Positions 37,661 to 50,044 of a DNA stretch of 64,000 nucleotides are shown piece after piece; within the stretch, counting starts at the first letter, position 1; each line of letters begins with the position of its first letter. The translations under genes were made by a program, and so were the position numbers. Source of the DNA: Sclerodactyla briareus (Eukaryota; Echinodermata; Holothuroidea; Dendrochirotida; Sclerodactylidae); contig JAODTK010004666.1 of NCBI GenBank assembly GCA_026419785.1, positions 62,001 through 126,000 of the forward strand, read 5' to 3'. The notes beneath the pieces were generated by a model. The model worked only from the letters and a program-made list of their open reading frames with translations, did no database searches and was not told the origin of the DNA.

Positions 37661-38275
37661 ACCCCCAGTCCAATCTGCAAAATAGCATCGAAGTAGTGTA
37701 GAACAGGTATGAAACACACGGAAGAATGCCATCTTTCATTGTACGCGTCACACATACATATCGTTCATAGTGATAGTTTGAAAACGTTTCGAAGGAAAAA
37801 TAAAAACATATTATAATTGTTTTTGATTTTTAACAGTACAAATTATCCTTCTACTCACATCTCACGACAGGCGTCGCCGAAAATCGGCAGTGTGATAAAC
37901 AATAGGCAATTGATCTCCAATAAACAATAACACCCGTTTTCCAATCCCTGGAATGTGACAGAATAACTGGAATGAATGAGTTCAGTCAACTATTCGTGAA
38001 CTCGGAATCGCACAAGGATAAGTACTATCAAAATCAACTTCACAATTCAATTACGAGGCCGAGTCGCATTCGGATAAATCACGTACAAGATCAGTCAGGA
38101 TAAGAGATGCAGCGACACAGCCCCTCAGCTTCCTTATCAGCGCCGAGCGAACTCTTGAGTGGAGAGATCTAATTATATAAAAATAAACGAATAGATTAGC
38201 ATATCTCAGATATCTCAAGTACTTATTTAGGTAGTTCTTACGTCTGAAAATTTCGCAATCCCATTATATCATGTC

Positions 38276-38450
38276 ATCCCGAGTGGTTAGCACAATGGTA
38301 GAGCGTCAGACTTCCACCTGGGAGACCGGGGTTCGATTCCCGGTCGGGGTCATACCAACGACTTTAAAAATGGAACCTGTTGCCTTCTCGCTGGGCGCTC
38401 AAGGGGGTTAGACAAGTCGCCGTCTGCGTGTGAATACCCCACCCCACAGT
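38276..38450 (+). mobile_element. tRNA-derived SINE-like copy
   Basis: Box A (TTAGCACAATGGTAGAGC, 38287-38304) and a perfect box B (GGTTCGATTCC, 38330-38340) sit in a tRNA-like head. The T-stem has one surplus G, and the acceptor ends do not pair cleanly, so I do not call it a functional tRNA. Downstream GACTTTAAAAATGGAACCTG and TGCCTTCTCGCTGGGCGCTC form a body shared with the 13.9-kb copy. The GGCGCTCA-type module resembles the central domain of some metazoan tRNA SINEs (inference). Confidence 0.7.
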
Positions 38451-38654
38451 TAAGGTACCGCTAGAGTGCCGTATTATTATATAAAGTGCCTTATTCCGTG
38501 TACCCGGTGAAGGATTCGCAGCTGACTATAAGGTGCAGTATCCAGGTCTGCACCCTCGCTAGGCCTTGGATAGGATCGATCCTTTGCTCGTCAGTATACC
38601 ATAAAAAATATCCAGAATGCCCAATCTTCATCCGGCTGAGATTCTGTTGAAGAA

Positions 38655-38980
38655 TATAAGTGTAAACGATTGGAATGTGTGTAATCATACTGCAGATCAG
38701 GATGAACAATAACATGTGTGAATTCATACTGTAGACCAGGATGAACAATGAGAATGTGTTAAATCATAATGTGGACCAGCGTAAACAATAGGAAGTGTTG
38801 ACTCTACTGTGAACAGCGTAAATAATGATGACTTTTTATGTGAAAGCATACTGTGATAGCGTAAACAATAGGAAGGGTTTTAAATTAGACTGGGAACCAG
38901 TTGTATGGTGTAAACGATAGGTAGGAATATGTGAAAACATACTGTGGACCAGCGTGAACAATAGGAATGTGTGAAAACTG
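38655..38980. repeat. 40-bp degenerate minisatellite
   Basis: The unit is close to ACTGTGGACCAGCGTAAACA followed by ATAGGAATGTGTGAAATCAT. The core GTAAACAAT or its variants recurs near 38700, 38741, 38781, 38819, 38860, 38915 and 38951, giving seven diverged copies with a period of about 40 bp. Confidence 0.8.
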
Positions 38981-41190
38981 ATATTGCTATAGCTGATCAT
39001 TGCATCCTAACACGAAAATTGATCTTTTCTGTATGGATTGGACTCGTACCTGGTGTGTATGTCCCGTGGTGGGTACAGGGCTACTATAATTTTGGGTTCA
39101 GGTCAGATGTCATCTGAGGTTAGCAGAGGTCGAGACAGTCAATAAATATCGGAGCTCTTTGGCATTGACGTATACTGTCCGATATATTGCAGTTACAATG
39201 TAGTGTCTGCAACAAACGTCGATAGCAATTTTGGTCTGAATATCTATTATATATGGGATAACCCGAATACAGAGAGAATCCGGCCCACCGAACATTAGGT
39301 TCTTATTGTAGGTGAAGACTAGGTTATCCCGTTTCCTCTCAGCTACGCCGCTGTTCTCGTCATTTACCCTGGTTACGCGCATACATCCCTAACATGCATT
39401 AAAAGGGTTCAGAAACATATGGTCGCATAATTATATTATTAGAATCATGATACTAACCCTTACCTTACTCGCATTGTCCGATACCAAGAAAATAACAACG
39501 ACTATTTTAAAATAACTATTTTGAAGAACAATCTTCCACTTCACATCCGTTGCTCCTCATCAATGAATGTCTTGCAAATCTCGCCTAAACCACCTGTTCA
39601 ACTATCACAGTTCATCTGTATTGTCCTATTCGTTTGTATTTGGGTTGTATATGTTTATTCGTATTGGTTTCTGGTTTCACTGTTCAAGCGCTTAGAAACA
39701 TGTCATATTTTGCGCTATATAAATTCATTTAGATTGAAACAAATACCTTTACAAGAAAGTGATTGGTATTGGTATTGATCATACTTTCATATCAAACTTC
39801 TTCTGTGAGCTTGGTAACAACATAGATTTCAAGATGAGGCTACTACGACCAAATCCAACCTAGCTAAAAGAATACACCTATACACCATCTAACAGCGTGA
39901 GTAGTCACTTGTTGGAAGATTCATTTTGAGAGATTACAGCCTTCAGTATACTCAGTACTCTTAACTCAGGCATACGTCTAGCGTAATCTTTTTCACTTAC
40001 GTCGTGATAAACCCATTCTATTAGTATCAGATACAATAAAATAAGAAGGACGGTAATATACACCGTGAAAGCACATGGGTAAAAGTTTATCGCGTTGACT
40101 GAGTTACGTTAATTACATAACACTTATCAGCAGGCTAGGGAAAAGCATCTATCTGAGCGATGCGCGTAATAGATACTCCGGTTGCTAGGTACAAAACTAC
40201 GTGGCAATTTTATCGGTTTAAAATTATTTCATTTTTGCTTTAAATATTATTGTTCTGTTGTTTCTAGATGCCTGACGATAATATCAGTGATTAATGTCTC
40301 TTGTTACGTTTGGTTCCATATCCCGATAATCGCTTCCTGCATTGCTGTCGGGTCGATGTGCATTGTGGGAATGGTGCTATCATTGGGTACTAAATTATCT
40401 CCATAGTGGCCACTGGAAGATCGATCAAGAATAAGGGCATCCATTGTATGTCGTGAGGTTGTCAATTATCATTTAGACCGTGCATTGTATTCGAGATTGG
40501 AACTAAAGAGCATAGTGTCACATGTCACGAGTAGCCAAGATCATGTTTGAATAAGCATAATAATGAAGAATCGATTACATATTATTTGTCTTGATTAGTC
40601 CTATATTAAAATCCTTACCAGGGCGTTTACGAGGCCTACGTGAATATGTGGAAAAAATTTCAGCAACGTTGATCACAATCAAATAATTTTTGTTCTTGGG
40701 GCACTGTGTTGTTGCCTCGATAGCAAATGTCAATCGAGCAAGTTACACTCACAGCAAATATTGAAATGCCTTCATAAATGAACGAATAGATATGACGTCG
40801 AAGGAAGTATTATGTAACGGTTTTCTGTATGTTTGGTACTAATACTTTCCTGATTGAATTTAAATACACTACACCGACATGCAAAAGTCGGGTAGTCTAG
40901 CTAACGAGGCCGAAAATGTGGGTCACATGATTATTGGTCCAGTTGCTTTAGTTGAATCATACCGTTCACCATATCCCACCCACCCCCAATATTTGTCAAA
41001 AAAAATATGGTATAAGTTGGAAAATGTGTGTGTGACCAGTCGGAATTTTCTTGAGAGGTAGCTTAGGGCTAATATCCCCAGTCATAACACTTTTTCTAGA
41101 AAAAATGTGATTTTTTTTTTCCCCCTCTCAATCGCTGTTGTGCCCGCTCCCGGTCAGTATAGAATAATATACTCCATTTCACGGTCAAAT
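38981..41190. other. No gene recognised
   Basis: Short frames only. A T9/C5 tract lies near 41110. Confidence 0.5.
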
Positions 41191-41305
41191 TGGTGATTCA
41201 TTATCGGTTAGAAAAGTTACATCAATATCGGTCAATCCTTATATCATTATTGGTTAAATGTTATATCATATCGGTTAATGATTCAATATCGGTTAGTTAT
41301 ATCAT
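41191..41305. repeat. Short ATCGGTTA-type repeats
   Basis: The words ATCGGTTA / ATCGGTCA / ATTGGTTA recur about every 20-30 bp, interleaved with TTATATCAT. Confidence 0.6.
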
Positions 41306-41457
41306 TACGTGAAACAGCGGGGTCCGGCAAATGTTGTTGTGTTAAAGCTCCGATGCTTGCATAGTGATCCAGTTACGCGAGATGCTTTTAGAAACTCAAC
41401 TGTTGGACTGGTGTCTGATTACCAGCCAAATTCTGGTCGACTACAAGTAGTTCAAAA

Positions 41458-42131
41458 ATATTAAATCTACACTAATGAGTGGCTTCCGGCGTCCTATACT
41501 GATCAACCTGAAGGCTTCAATTATTTTGGTGTTAACGCTTGGTTGGAAGGCTCAACATTCGTTGATAACTTAGCGTACTTACTCCCCAGTATATTAGATA
41601 TGCACTTATGAGTGGCTTCCAGCGTTCTATACTGATCAACCTAAAGGTTTCAACAATTTTGGTGTCAACGCTTGGTTGGAAGGCTCAACATCTATTGCAT
41701 AAATTGGCGTACTTACGCCCCAGTATATTAGATATGCACTAACGAGTGGCTTCCAGCGTTCTATACTGATCAACCTGAAGGCTTCAATTATTTTGGTGTT
41801 AACGCTTGGTTGGAAGGCTCAACATCTATTGCATAAATTGGCGTACTTACGCCCCAGTATATTAGATATGCACTTATGAGTGGCTTCCAGCATTCTATAT
41901 GATCAACCTGAAGGCTTCAATTATTTTGGTGTTAACGCTTGGTTGGAAGGCTCAACATCTATTGCATAAATTGGCGTACTTACGCCCCAGTATATTAGAT
42001 ATGCACTTATGAGTGGCTTCCAGCGTTCTATACTGATCAACCTGAAGGCTTCAATTATTTTGGTGTTAACGCTTGGTTGGAAGGCTCAACATTCATTTGG
42101 CATAAATTCGCGTACTTACGCCACAGGTACT
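41458..42131. repeat. 134-bp tandem array, five copies
   Basis: GAGTGGCTTCC begins at 41477, 41610, 41744, 41878 and 42011, giving periods of 133-134 bp. The units share TTTTGGTGTTAACGCTTGG, TTGGAAGGCTCAACAT and CAGTATATTAGATATGCA. They are nearly identical apart from single substitutions; the first copy is the most diverged. Confidence 0.95.
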
Positions 42132-43405
42132 CTTGATCTGTATATTCTCATCTTGAGTAATACGCGTTGATCGGTTAGATTCAGGCGTAACTATTAAAGT
42201 AGCAATGGCTGCAACAAATCATCTTCAAACTGGCATAGATGAAAAGAGTACATGTCAAAACATCCCCACAACCAAGAATTTGGCGATTCTGGCATATTCC
42301 TTGTCGATTTATTATTTGAATTTCAACCCTAACCTGAGACGTCACGGGAAAGTAATGAGTGGCGAAGGAGTTCGTCCATTGACGTTAGCACCGTAAATGC
42401 GGCATATTTGCACCTTAATGCTAAAAAATATCAGTTAATATTCATAAATGAAATTAATGAAATTATTTGTTCCTACCTTGTGAAAAAGTGTGTCAGTCAC
42501 ATCCCCTTGTTTCTTTTGTCTCTAGGTTGGCAATAATACATGTTTTGGATTGACTTTGTATTACACAGGATCCCCGGTTACTCTCGTGACTTCACGGGGC
42601 ACATAGAGTATAAAGTATACAATATGAACCGGTATATGGCCTGTGATAGGAATACGGAGAGGGGTTCATTTTGATAGCAAAGTAAAGCCAGCAGTACGCT
42701 GTGAAGCAGAAGTAGTTTCCTGGAATCATTATATATACCGATTCATGATTACCACGGGACCTAACAACGGCTGAAGACGACACAAATCTTACTTGGGAGG
42801 ACTCAAATGTACGATCAATCGGAATTTAAGGATATTTTGTGAGTATCGGTTACGCAATTTGCACATAAAAGCAGGCCTATATAGCGTCAGTATTTCCGAT
42901 TGCGCAAAAATCGTCACTATCCCAATGCACAATAGGCCTGCACCGATAATTGTCGAGAAAACTTCGGATATGATAGACCTATATAGTCTTAACCATTCTT
43001 CATTTGGGCATATAGTCCGGTGAATGGTGCCTACAACTTACCTCAAAATATAAAGGAGGTGTCGAATCCCCTCCCGATTAGTCGCGCTTGGGGACTATAA
43101 AACTGACAACTTGAGTTGAGGTACTGTGGAGATTTCATTCTTCGACAGCAGAGAGCAATTCCCCCTATTTGATTCCGACTTATTTGAAATGTAGAAATAT
43201 ACTACGAAGCCCATTGTATGTCATTCGAAACCAATGGTCTTGGTTTGTGAGTTCTGTTGACTCTACTGTCTACGGGTGAAACTACGCTGCAAACGGTTCT
43301 CCATAGTCTGCATACCACCTTTTTTTTACTGGTTACTGCTGATTATATTCCGTTTTTCCGATAAAATTCGACCGAGTGCGTGCATGCACTCTTAAAAATG
43401 TTGTT
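42132..43405. other. No gene recognised
   Basis: Short frames only; several AGGCCTATA-type words. Confidence 0.5.
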
Positions 43406-43411
43406 GAACTA

Positions 43412-43556
43412 TAACTAGCACACCTATCCTGGTGTTGTGTGAGAAATTACACGATCATTGTGTATAATCCTGCACGATTTGTTGTATTCTTTTTACACAA
43501 CCTTTCCATAATGTTGTGTAATTTCTCACCCAACCCCGCGATATTTGTGCTAGTTA
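43412..43556. mobile_element. Foldback / MITE-like inverted repeat
   Basis: Two 41-bp arms (43412-43452 and 43516-43556) are complementary at about 34-35 of 41 positions, including perfect runs of 14 bp (GTGAGAAATTACAC) and 11 bp (TAACTAGCACA). They flank a 63-bp spacer. CACTCTTAAAAATG just outside the left arm resembles ends of small DNA transposons, but no target duplication was evident. Confidence 0.65.
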
Positions 43557-43559
43557 CAC

Positions 43560-44450
43560 AGTGTTCTTTAAATTCCACACAACATTTGGAGTTTGAAATT
43601 ATATGTATGAATTCAGTATCAGTCCCATAACAGCATTTAGAACTAATTCATTGCGTGTACTCGAAAAAACTAGATTCGATTGGCTGGCTAGCTAGCAGAA
43701 GTTACTGTACGTAGGTATCCAACAAGCGTGAATGTAACGTATAGCACTCGAGGATTTCAACAGCGCTATTGTGCTGTTGTGAAAGACGACGAAGGCCTAC
43801 TTAGTGTGGTCCTGTTCTAATTTGCGATATCGCTCAATAGTCATCCTCAGCTATAGTACTTTATAGTACTAAAAAGTTAAAATACGCTGGAAGTATATTT
43901 TTATCATTATAAATACCCTGTAGAGTTTCCAAATGCGATAACTCGATTTGATAGGGTGATATGTGAACTGCCTGCCAGCACGACACGTGACTTATTTCAA
44001 CTGACCCGTGTATTGTCCAGTGTAAAAAATATGATCGAATAAAGAAAGACATGTCCCTGTTATTTTCCGCATTTTCCGGTGAATACTCGTCCCTTTGTGG
44101 GGGGGCCCGAAATAAAACCGGTATCGACTAGCGCGTTGGGGTTTTCTAGCATCATGGCGTCATCCCGGTTTCAATTCCGCAATACATTATTCCGTGAACC
44201 GACTTTAGTCGAGAAATGTATGTCGGTATGCCCAATATGTCTTTGTGGGCGTAGGCCTATCAGTGTTTTATATTGGCTGAACACTCGATAACCGACCAGG
44301 TATTGGCGAATAATGAATCCATAATATGTGTGTTTTCTCTCTATAATACATGTTTATCTTAGGCATTTGGAATGTGCAGCTGCATAATCAATCAGATTTG
44401 GTGTGTGAATAGATAGCGGCACCTACAGCTGCACTGGGGGCAATACTCTA
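43560..44450. other. No gene recognised
   Basis: Nothing supportable. Confidence 0.5.
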
Positions 44451-44453
44451 CAC

Positions 44454-44463
44454 TACTACTACT

Positions 44464-44502
<39 letters not shown>
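44454..44502. repeat. (CTA)n microsatellite
   Basis: ACT/CTA trinucleotides, nearly perfect. Confidence 0.9.
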
Positions 44503-45400
44503 TAATGGTAATAATATAATAATAAAAAAAAATAATGATAACACCGTTCTTGTATAGCGCAATTCACCTAGCTCATTCGCATACCACCCCCCTACTCTCG
44601 CGAAAAAACAGGGAAAAAAAACACAACACCTTACAACGGAGAGAACATGTGTGTCTTTAGCCCTATTTTGAAGGCGTGTGGTTATCAGATGGAACTTCAT
44701 CCGCGACCTTAAATGCGGAGATTGTGTTTTAGATATGGGAAATGTTTCTCAGATAGCTGGGGCCATGCCACTATGCACTTATAATTTAATAAAGAAGCTT
44801 AAACCGATGCGCACTTCACAGGGAGCCAATGGAGTCATGAGGATAGGAGAATATGAGTGGCGTGTTGGACTGTGACAGTCTAGCACGCGTTGTGATTCCG
44901 TTGCAATTGGCCACTTGATTATCACGGAGCCCCATACACAAACTATCGCCCTAGTTTAACCGAGGAGGTAGAGGAAGGCGTGCACAAAAGATATTTAATA
45001 ACTAATTATTTTTTTAATTGCTTCTTTCCTTCATTGCACATGCACCCATTACACCACCGCAGCAACTCCATACCATTTGATTGATAGACTAGGGAAAAAT
45101 GGCGGCTGCTTCTAACCACTTCATCATAAGCGGCGCCCGGTCTAGATGCTGGGGTCATAAACAGCATTTGGAAAACGTTGGCATTGTTTTGCTGGTCTCT
45201 TTCGAACTCTTTCAAACCCCCAGACCCCCCCCCCCAAAAAAAAAAAATACCTTTACTCATTTCTGACAACATACAGCCAGACTCAAGGACAATGGGGAAT
45301 TGTATTAGCTCATTATGGGGCAAAATTAAGAACGTCTGGCCACATTCATATTTCCAAAGAATGAATTCTATCTGATCAAACCAATATGGTTCCTGTTCTC
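44503..45400. other. No gene recognised
   Basis: Includes a C11/A12 tract at 45225-45247. A 136-codon minus frame reads across it and is not supported. Confidence 0.45.
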
Positions 45401-45435
45401 GTGCTAAGTTTTGCAAGGACTTCTTGCTTGGCAGT

Positions 45436-46245
45436 GCGGTGACCTCAGGTGGCCCCCTCGAACTGAACCCAAACCAATAGGGTTCATGGGTATACTAAAG
45501 TATGAGTTTCCATTCATCTAGGTCGAGCTGATTGTTACCGAAATAATGAAGTTTCACCAAATTTCCTATGGATGAAATTGAAAATAATGACCCCTCTACA
45601 CCAATAGGGGAATCGGTAGTCCTCATAACAAATGCTAACACCAACTTCCAACTGATCAGACAACCATCTGGACACCGATCGTTTTTTACCATGATTCAAG
45701 CCAAAAGTGACCCCAAAATATCGGATTTTTCACACATTTTCTTTTCTCGACTAACATTCACCCTGACCTGAACCAAAAACAATAGAGTTCCTGTACGTAT
45801 ACATTGGAGAGCGACACACCAAATTCCGACCTGGATCGGAACAACCATTCAGGCCTTATCGTGTTTTGTATACAAAGCATTTTCAAACTTGTGATCTCTG
45901 TTGACCTCAGATGACCCTTGAGCTGACCTAGGAACAATCCGGTCCATGTACTAATTCATGGGGAACTCACATACCAAGAAGAGCTCATGTCCATCCAGGT
46001 GGGGTCGTCGAGTTAGTGTGTGTACAAGCCAAAAAATTCGTCCAAATCTAGATTTTCACAAATTTCTTTCAAAGATTCCCAGAAGTCACAATCTCCATAC
46101 GAAACACTACACCCAAATTTCAACCCAATCCGACCAACCATTTTGGGCTTGTGTTCCAACCATTTTTAGACTCCGACCTCTGTTGACCTCAGATGATCTT
46201 TGACCGACTAAAAAAAATGGGGTTCATGCACTTATCATGGGGAGC
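45436..46245. repeat. Degenerate repeats with GACCTCAG-A/G-TGACC phrases
   Basis: Phrases such as GTTGACCTCAGATGA, CAATAGGGTTCATG and CATGGGGAGCT / ATGGGGAACTC recur in order near 45436-45490, 45765-45800, 45899-45970 and 46181-46243. The unit is about 250-300 bp and strongly diverged. Similar TGACCT-rich text lies at 2.5-2.9 kb. Confidence 0.65.
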
Positions 46246-46249
46246 TACA

Positions 46250-46335
46250 ATAATAACTAATAATATAATAATAATAATAATAAAATAATATAATAATAAT
46301 AATAATAATTATAATAATATTAATTATCATATCTT
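46250..46335. repeat. (TAA)n microsatellite, interrupted
   Basis: TAATAA runs with TAAAATAAT and TTAATTAT interruptions. Confidence 0.9.
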
Positions 46336-46339
46336 AGTA

Positions 46340-49010
46340 TTATCACGATTGAAGAGACACAAAAACCTTCAGAGCTGTAGAAATTAAATTTGAATTGCAC
46401 ATTATACGGAAACTAAGACAGAATGAAGCACCACTGGGTGTTGAAAATGTTCGTCATGAACGGTGGATTGAGCATTAATTAAAAAACACCTAGAGACGGT
46501 GCGCCATTTGGTAAGGCATTCCGTAACTCCTGCCGTGAAAAGTAAAGTAAAGGAAAATGCACCAAGTCACTGATTAAAGTTTCCAGGCTGCACAGGAAGG
46601 TCAACAGGCTGCCTTCGGCTTTGTGAGTACGAATTTGCGAATTTCGCATCGGGGCCCGGAAACAACCTGTCGGCTGATCAGAGTACTGAGATAATGAGGG
46701 GGCTATCAAATAAATGCTCACAAGTAATAGTAGAGACTTGAATCTGATACGAGCAGAGAGGGTAACAAGGGGGGATACGCCGAAATAGGTTGGATATGAT
46801 CGTGCTTCTAGTGATAGTGATGCATACGAGCAAAATCGAATCAATCGAAGGGGGCGAGTTGCTGCTGGATCATTAACAGTACAATAATTGTTACACTAGT
46901 CGGTGTGAGAGGTAATGGAATACATGAAATCAATTCGCAGTGCGGAGAGATCAAGAAGATTTTATACAGTTTTTTTTTTTTATATAGATATGACTGGACA
47001 TAGAATAGAGTCACAAAAGAAATTTTAGAGTACGATAAAGACCTTGACATGAGTGATATAGAATACCAAGATTCGTTGCTCCCGCCTAACCTACTTCGTA
47101 ATGAACCATTCGGTCTACTGTCGTAAAAGAACCACACACATCAGCAGCGGTTCACTAGTTGTACTCAAATCAATATATACGGATACTCTGGGTACGCCGT
47201 CCGCGGAGAACGCTCAAACATTTCAAAGCCGTATTTATGAAATATTTCTATAATAATATCAATATCAAGGTAACACTGACGAGGAAAGTGATGAGGCAAT
47301 GACACTGCCATGATGCAGTTGGAGGACAGTTCAGATTACAACGACGATGAAATAATGTGCAGTTATTGAGATTCAGATGTTGAAAATAGCGAGGAAAACA
47401 GTACAGCGATAAGCGAACGACATGAATATGAAAACGCTGTTGGCAGGACACATTATGACTACATGGGTGATGGAGATGTTAATTAAAGCAAATGATAGCG
47501 TCAGTTACATTGTGACGATGATAATATAACACAATGATGACAAGATGACAGTGATGTGGACAGTGGTAATCAGACAAATTAATTGTCGATGTCGTGACGG
47601 AACAATTGCAGCGACAAAATTCATATCCAAAGCCTGAACTGCGTTATAAAACCGCCTATCAGCTCGCAACAGCAATGCGTTGATGGGGGGGGGGGGATGG
47701 TGGTTTATATCAGAAAAGAGTTCCAGGTAAACTCCGCTTAAAATAGAAAAGGATCAGTCAGAATAACCATCGTTGACTTCGGAGATGCCATTCTATTCTT
47801 GAGATTGATAGGCTCTCCTGAAAGCATTCGTTGCTCAATAATGCTTGGCGTGTTCCATGGCGGTATATTAGAAATTACGCTCCGATCGCGATATGTGTAC
47901 CTTTTTATTCTGGTATGGTCCCAGTTTGAGGTCTGACAAAGATTACATGGGCTCCGGTTGCTCGTTTAAGCGTGTTGGATTTCTTCAGGCATCCCACTTG
48001 CAGTGTAGTCGATTTTAATTTTTGGGGGGCTCCAGATGTGCTTACAACTCTGTATTTTTGTACCTATAGTGGCTAAAAAAAAATTGGTAGGGTCCTTACC
48101 CAAAACAGCCCGCCACACGAAGCCAATATAGGCGTTGGTAATGCCCCCGTGTGTATGTTTTCCCCCTTTCCTTTTTCTTGTTTTTTTTATGCCTCTGTCA
48201 CGAATGACCAGGCAGTCACATTATGGCAAATGTAGATTTTTTATTACATGGTGTCGGATAGTCCCACAAAAGGCAAGGTTTCCCCTCCTGTATAAGACAA
48301 TTGTTATTACCAGAGATGAAACCAGTATTGATTACAAACAACTATAAACGTTACAATTATTTAGACTACATCAGCAGGAAATAAACATACCGGACTAGAG
48401 GTTCAACCAAATTTTCGTGAACTCAACCTTGACCTCTTGAAATCAACCAAAATACGAGTCCTGAAGTCGTTCTTAACTTTTACCAACGAAAACATTATCA
48501 GGGTACTTCTTCTTTTGGAAAATAGATAAACACCTTCTTCTCTATCTGCCTATCAACAGTACAAAATAGAAACAAGCCGAGGGTTGCAAGGAGCTCATTC
48601 ATTTGTATTTTTGGATTTTTTTTCCTGATTTCAATAAGAACACGATAAAGTTACTCCTGCAACCGGAAAACGTCAAACGGAGCCTGAAAGAATGATGAAT
48701 CGACATACACAGTCGAGTTGGATGTCTGAACAAATTCATCAACGTTTAAAACGAGGACCGGGGCCTTGGATCGCTGTCTAGAAGAAAAACTGGCCATACT
48801 CGTATGAAAGGGTAACATCAATTATCGACGATCGGAAGAACATTCCTATATTGTCGTCCTGTGGGCACGCCAAGCCGAAACCACGAGACAATAGCAGGGA
48901 AAAAGGTAGCTCACTGTGACACGAACGAGGTCAGTTGCCTGATGATCGCCACGGCGTGAAACCACTGGCAGCAACGATGGACCTGCCCAAGATGCTGTAG
49001 ATCAACACCA
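46340..49010. other. No intact gene; possible decayed acidic frame
   Basis: At 47328-47485 (+) a frame with one internal stop reads Asp/Glu/Ser-rich protein (EDSSDYNDDEIMCSY, stop, DSDVENSEENSTAISERHE). A G11 tract lies near 47683. Otherwise nothing is supportable. Confidence 0.3.
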
Positions 49011-49012
49011 TA

Positions 49013-49150
49013 TATGATATTATATATATATTATAATATTATATAATATATATATATATATATATATAGTATATTATATATATATATATATATATATATC
49101 TTATATATAATATATATATAATATATATATATATCTATACATATATATAT
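49013..49150. repeat. (AT)n microsatellite
   Basis: TA runs with TTATAATATT-type interruptions. Confidence 0.95.
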
Positions 49151-49289
49151 GGCCAATGGTCTCGAAACCCGAGGAACATATGATAACCTTTCACCGTGGA
49201 TCAGCATCATCATGATCAACGCTAGCTGTATTCGTTGAGTAACCTATCCTTCTCCAGCGATCAAATTTGATCCATTCGACCTGAATAAT

Positions 49290-49313
49290 AATATATATAA
49301 TATATATATATAT

Positions 49314-49354
<41 letters not shown>

Positions 49355-49452
49355 TATATATATATCTATATATATATATCTATATATATATATATAATAT
49401 ATATATATATATTATATATATATATATCTATATATATTACCTATATATATTA
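49290..49452. repeat. (AT)n microsatellite
   Basis: Second TA array, about 140 bp after the first, with AGATATA and TCTATA interruptions. Confidence 0.95.
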
Positions 49453-49512
49453 GCTGTTGAACACGATCAACTGGATTCAACCCTGGATGGGAGTTTGGGC
49501 GGTCAGGTCAAA

Positions 49513-49700
49513 GATCATTTGAGGTCAAGATAGCTCAAACGGCAGGGCGCTTACACGTTAACAAGAGTCGCGGGTTCGAATCCCAGAGGAGCCACGAGCT
49601 TTTCACCCACAATACCACGTAAACACGGGAAATCGTCGTCTGCACTGAGCGGCAGTGGGAATCTAAATGCTTTACCCACAGAGATGTTTAAAATGCCATG
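49513..49700 (+). mobile_element. tRNA-derived SINE-like copy, unit 1 of a tandem pair
   Basis: The head runs GAGGTCAAGATAGCTCAA (box A region) to GGTTCGAATCC (box B, 49572-49582). The tail contains CCACGTAAACACGGGAAATC and CTGCACTGA (about 49615-49648). The same head and tail recur at 49749-50005. The anticodon arm is too degenerate to assign a parent tRNA. Confidence 0.7.
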
Positions 49701-49748
49701 GACTAAGAAAGATTGAGGGAGCATAATAGCCAAATGTTAGCATCTCAG

Positions 49749-50040
49749 AGCATCTGAGGTCAAGATAGCTCAATTGGCGGGAAGCGCGCACACGGGAAGC
49801 AAAGATGCTGGGTTCGAATACCGGAGGAGCCAGGGCTTTTTCACTCACTTTCCGTTTTCCGACTGCGGCCCCTCTTTCCCCTCTCTCCCTCACTCTCCAT
49901 ATGTTTAATAAGTTATATCCGATTAGTCTAATTATGGAATAGAGGAGGGGTACCCACGTAAACACGGGAAATCGTCGTCTGCACTGAATGGCAGTGGCAA
50001 TCCGAGGGGATCGCGGTTTTTCCACGGTTTGCCATGACTA
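49749..50040 (+). mobile_element. tRNA-derived SINE-like copy, unit 2 of a tandem pair
   Basis: Same head (CTGAGGTCAAGATAGCTCAA) and box B (GGTTCGAATACC, one base longer). The tail CCACGTAAACACGGGAAATC is at about 49954. About 100 bp of pyrimidine-rich sequence (49845-49895) and adjacent text are inserted relative to unit 1. Confidence 0.7.
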
Positions 50041-50044
50041 ACTC

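Noticed and set aside
38280..38352. Functional tRNA gene (Gly-like)
   Set aside because: Boxes A and B are good, but the T-stem has a surplus G, the acceptor ends do not pair, and a SINE body follows, so a tRNA-derived SINE fits better.
49013..49452. Centromere- or telomere-type repeat
   Set aside because: These are simple AT dinucleotide arrays; no TTAGGG arrays occur in the window.
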